From contig JAHRFV010000305.1 of the NCBI GenBank assembly GCA_019084435.1, forward strand, positions 1 through 5,103: a stretch of 5,103 nucleotides of DNA, given 5' to 3'. The position numbers and the translations under genes were made by a program. Position 1 is the first letter of the stretch. Each line of letters opens with the position of its first letter. The notes below the pieces were generated by a model that saw only the letters and a list, made by a program, of their open reading frames with translations, was not told the DNA's origin and did no database searches. The stretch comes from Dethiosulfatibacter sp. (lineage in GTDB: Bacteria > Bacillota_A > Clostridia > Tissierellales > Dethiosulfatibacteraceae). Shown piece after piece: positions 5,095-5,103 of this stretch.

Positions 5095-5103
5095 ATGAAC
5101 AAA
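5095..5103 (+). CDS. Possible start of a divergent gene (three codons visible)
   Basis: ATG-AAC-AAA (Met-Asn-Lys) starts five bases after GGAGG on the plus strand and runs off the right edge. The site and the basic start are typical of a gene beginning, but only three codons are visible. Identity and even existence depend on the sequence beyond the window. It would be transcribed away from carD. Confidence 0.38.

Noticed and set aside
1..5103. CRISPR array, insertion sequence, tRNA/rRNA gene, phage or defence module.
   Set aside because: No regularly spaced repeats, transposase or terminal repeats, structural RNA genes or defence-type proteins were found; the genes are core housekeeping functions.

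Overview
This window looks like chromosomal housekeeping DNA from a low-GC Gram-positive bacterium, most likely in the Clostridia or a close relative. The evidence is AT-rich sequence, strong AGGAGG-type ribosome binding sites, near-consensus sigma-A promoters, a T-box leader, the non-mevalonate isoprenoid genes ispD and ispF, a YacL-type PIN/TRAM membrane protein, a CarD-family regulator and an archaeal/eukaryotic-type prolyl-tRNA synthetase. The species cannot be read from the sequence.

Nearly everything runs on the minus strand, so the genes read from high to low coordinates. The order is carD (start 4834), a yacL-like gene (start 4202), ispD (start 3070), ispF (start 2375), a proline T-box leader (about 1881-1660), proS (start 1631) and the first 27 codons of a lipoprotein gene (start 83) that leaves the left edge. 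At the right edge a possible plus-strand gene begins at 5095, with only three codons visible.

Transcription signals explain much of the layout. Two tandem sigma-A-like promoters (TTGACA-N17-TAAAAT and TTGACT-N17-TATAAT) lie just upstream of carD. A 149-base AT-rich gap without a clear promoter separates carD from yacL. A perfect 11-bp hairpin with a short U-run sits between yacL and ispD. The ispD and ispF frames overlap by ATGA. A promoter (TTGACA-N17-TAAACT) lies inside the last codons of ispF and should start the proS T-box transcript. The T-box has a CCU (proline) specifier, a UGGU acceptor-binding bulge and an intrinsic terminator in front of proS. The lipoprotein gene has its own extended -10 promoter.

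Functionally the window combines global transcription control (CarD binds RNA polymerase), a membrane-anchored putative nuclease (YacL-like), two MEP-pathway steps toward isoprenoid precursors, and proline charging of tRNA under tRNA-sensing control. I did not find an undescribed system. The points most worth checking are regulatory: the promoter inside ispF, the T-box terminator probably also ending the isoprenoid transcript, the tandem carD promoters, and the repeats and Shine-Dalgarno-masking hairpin near the right edge.
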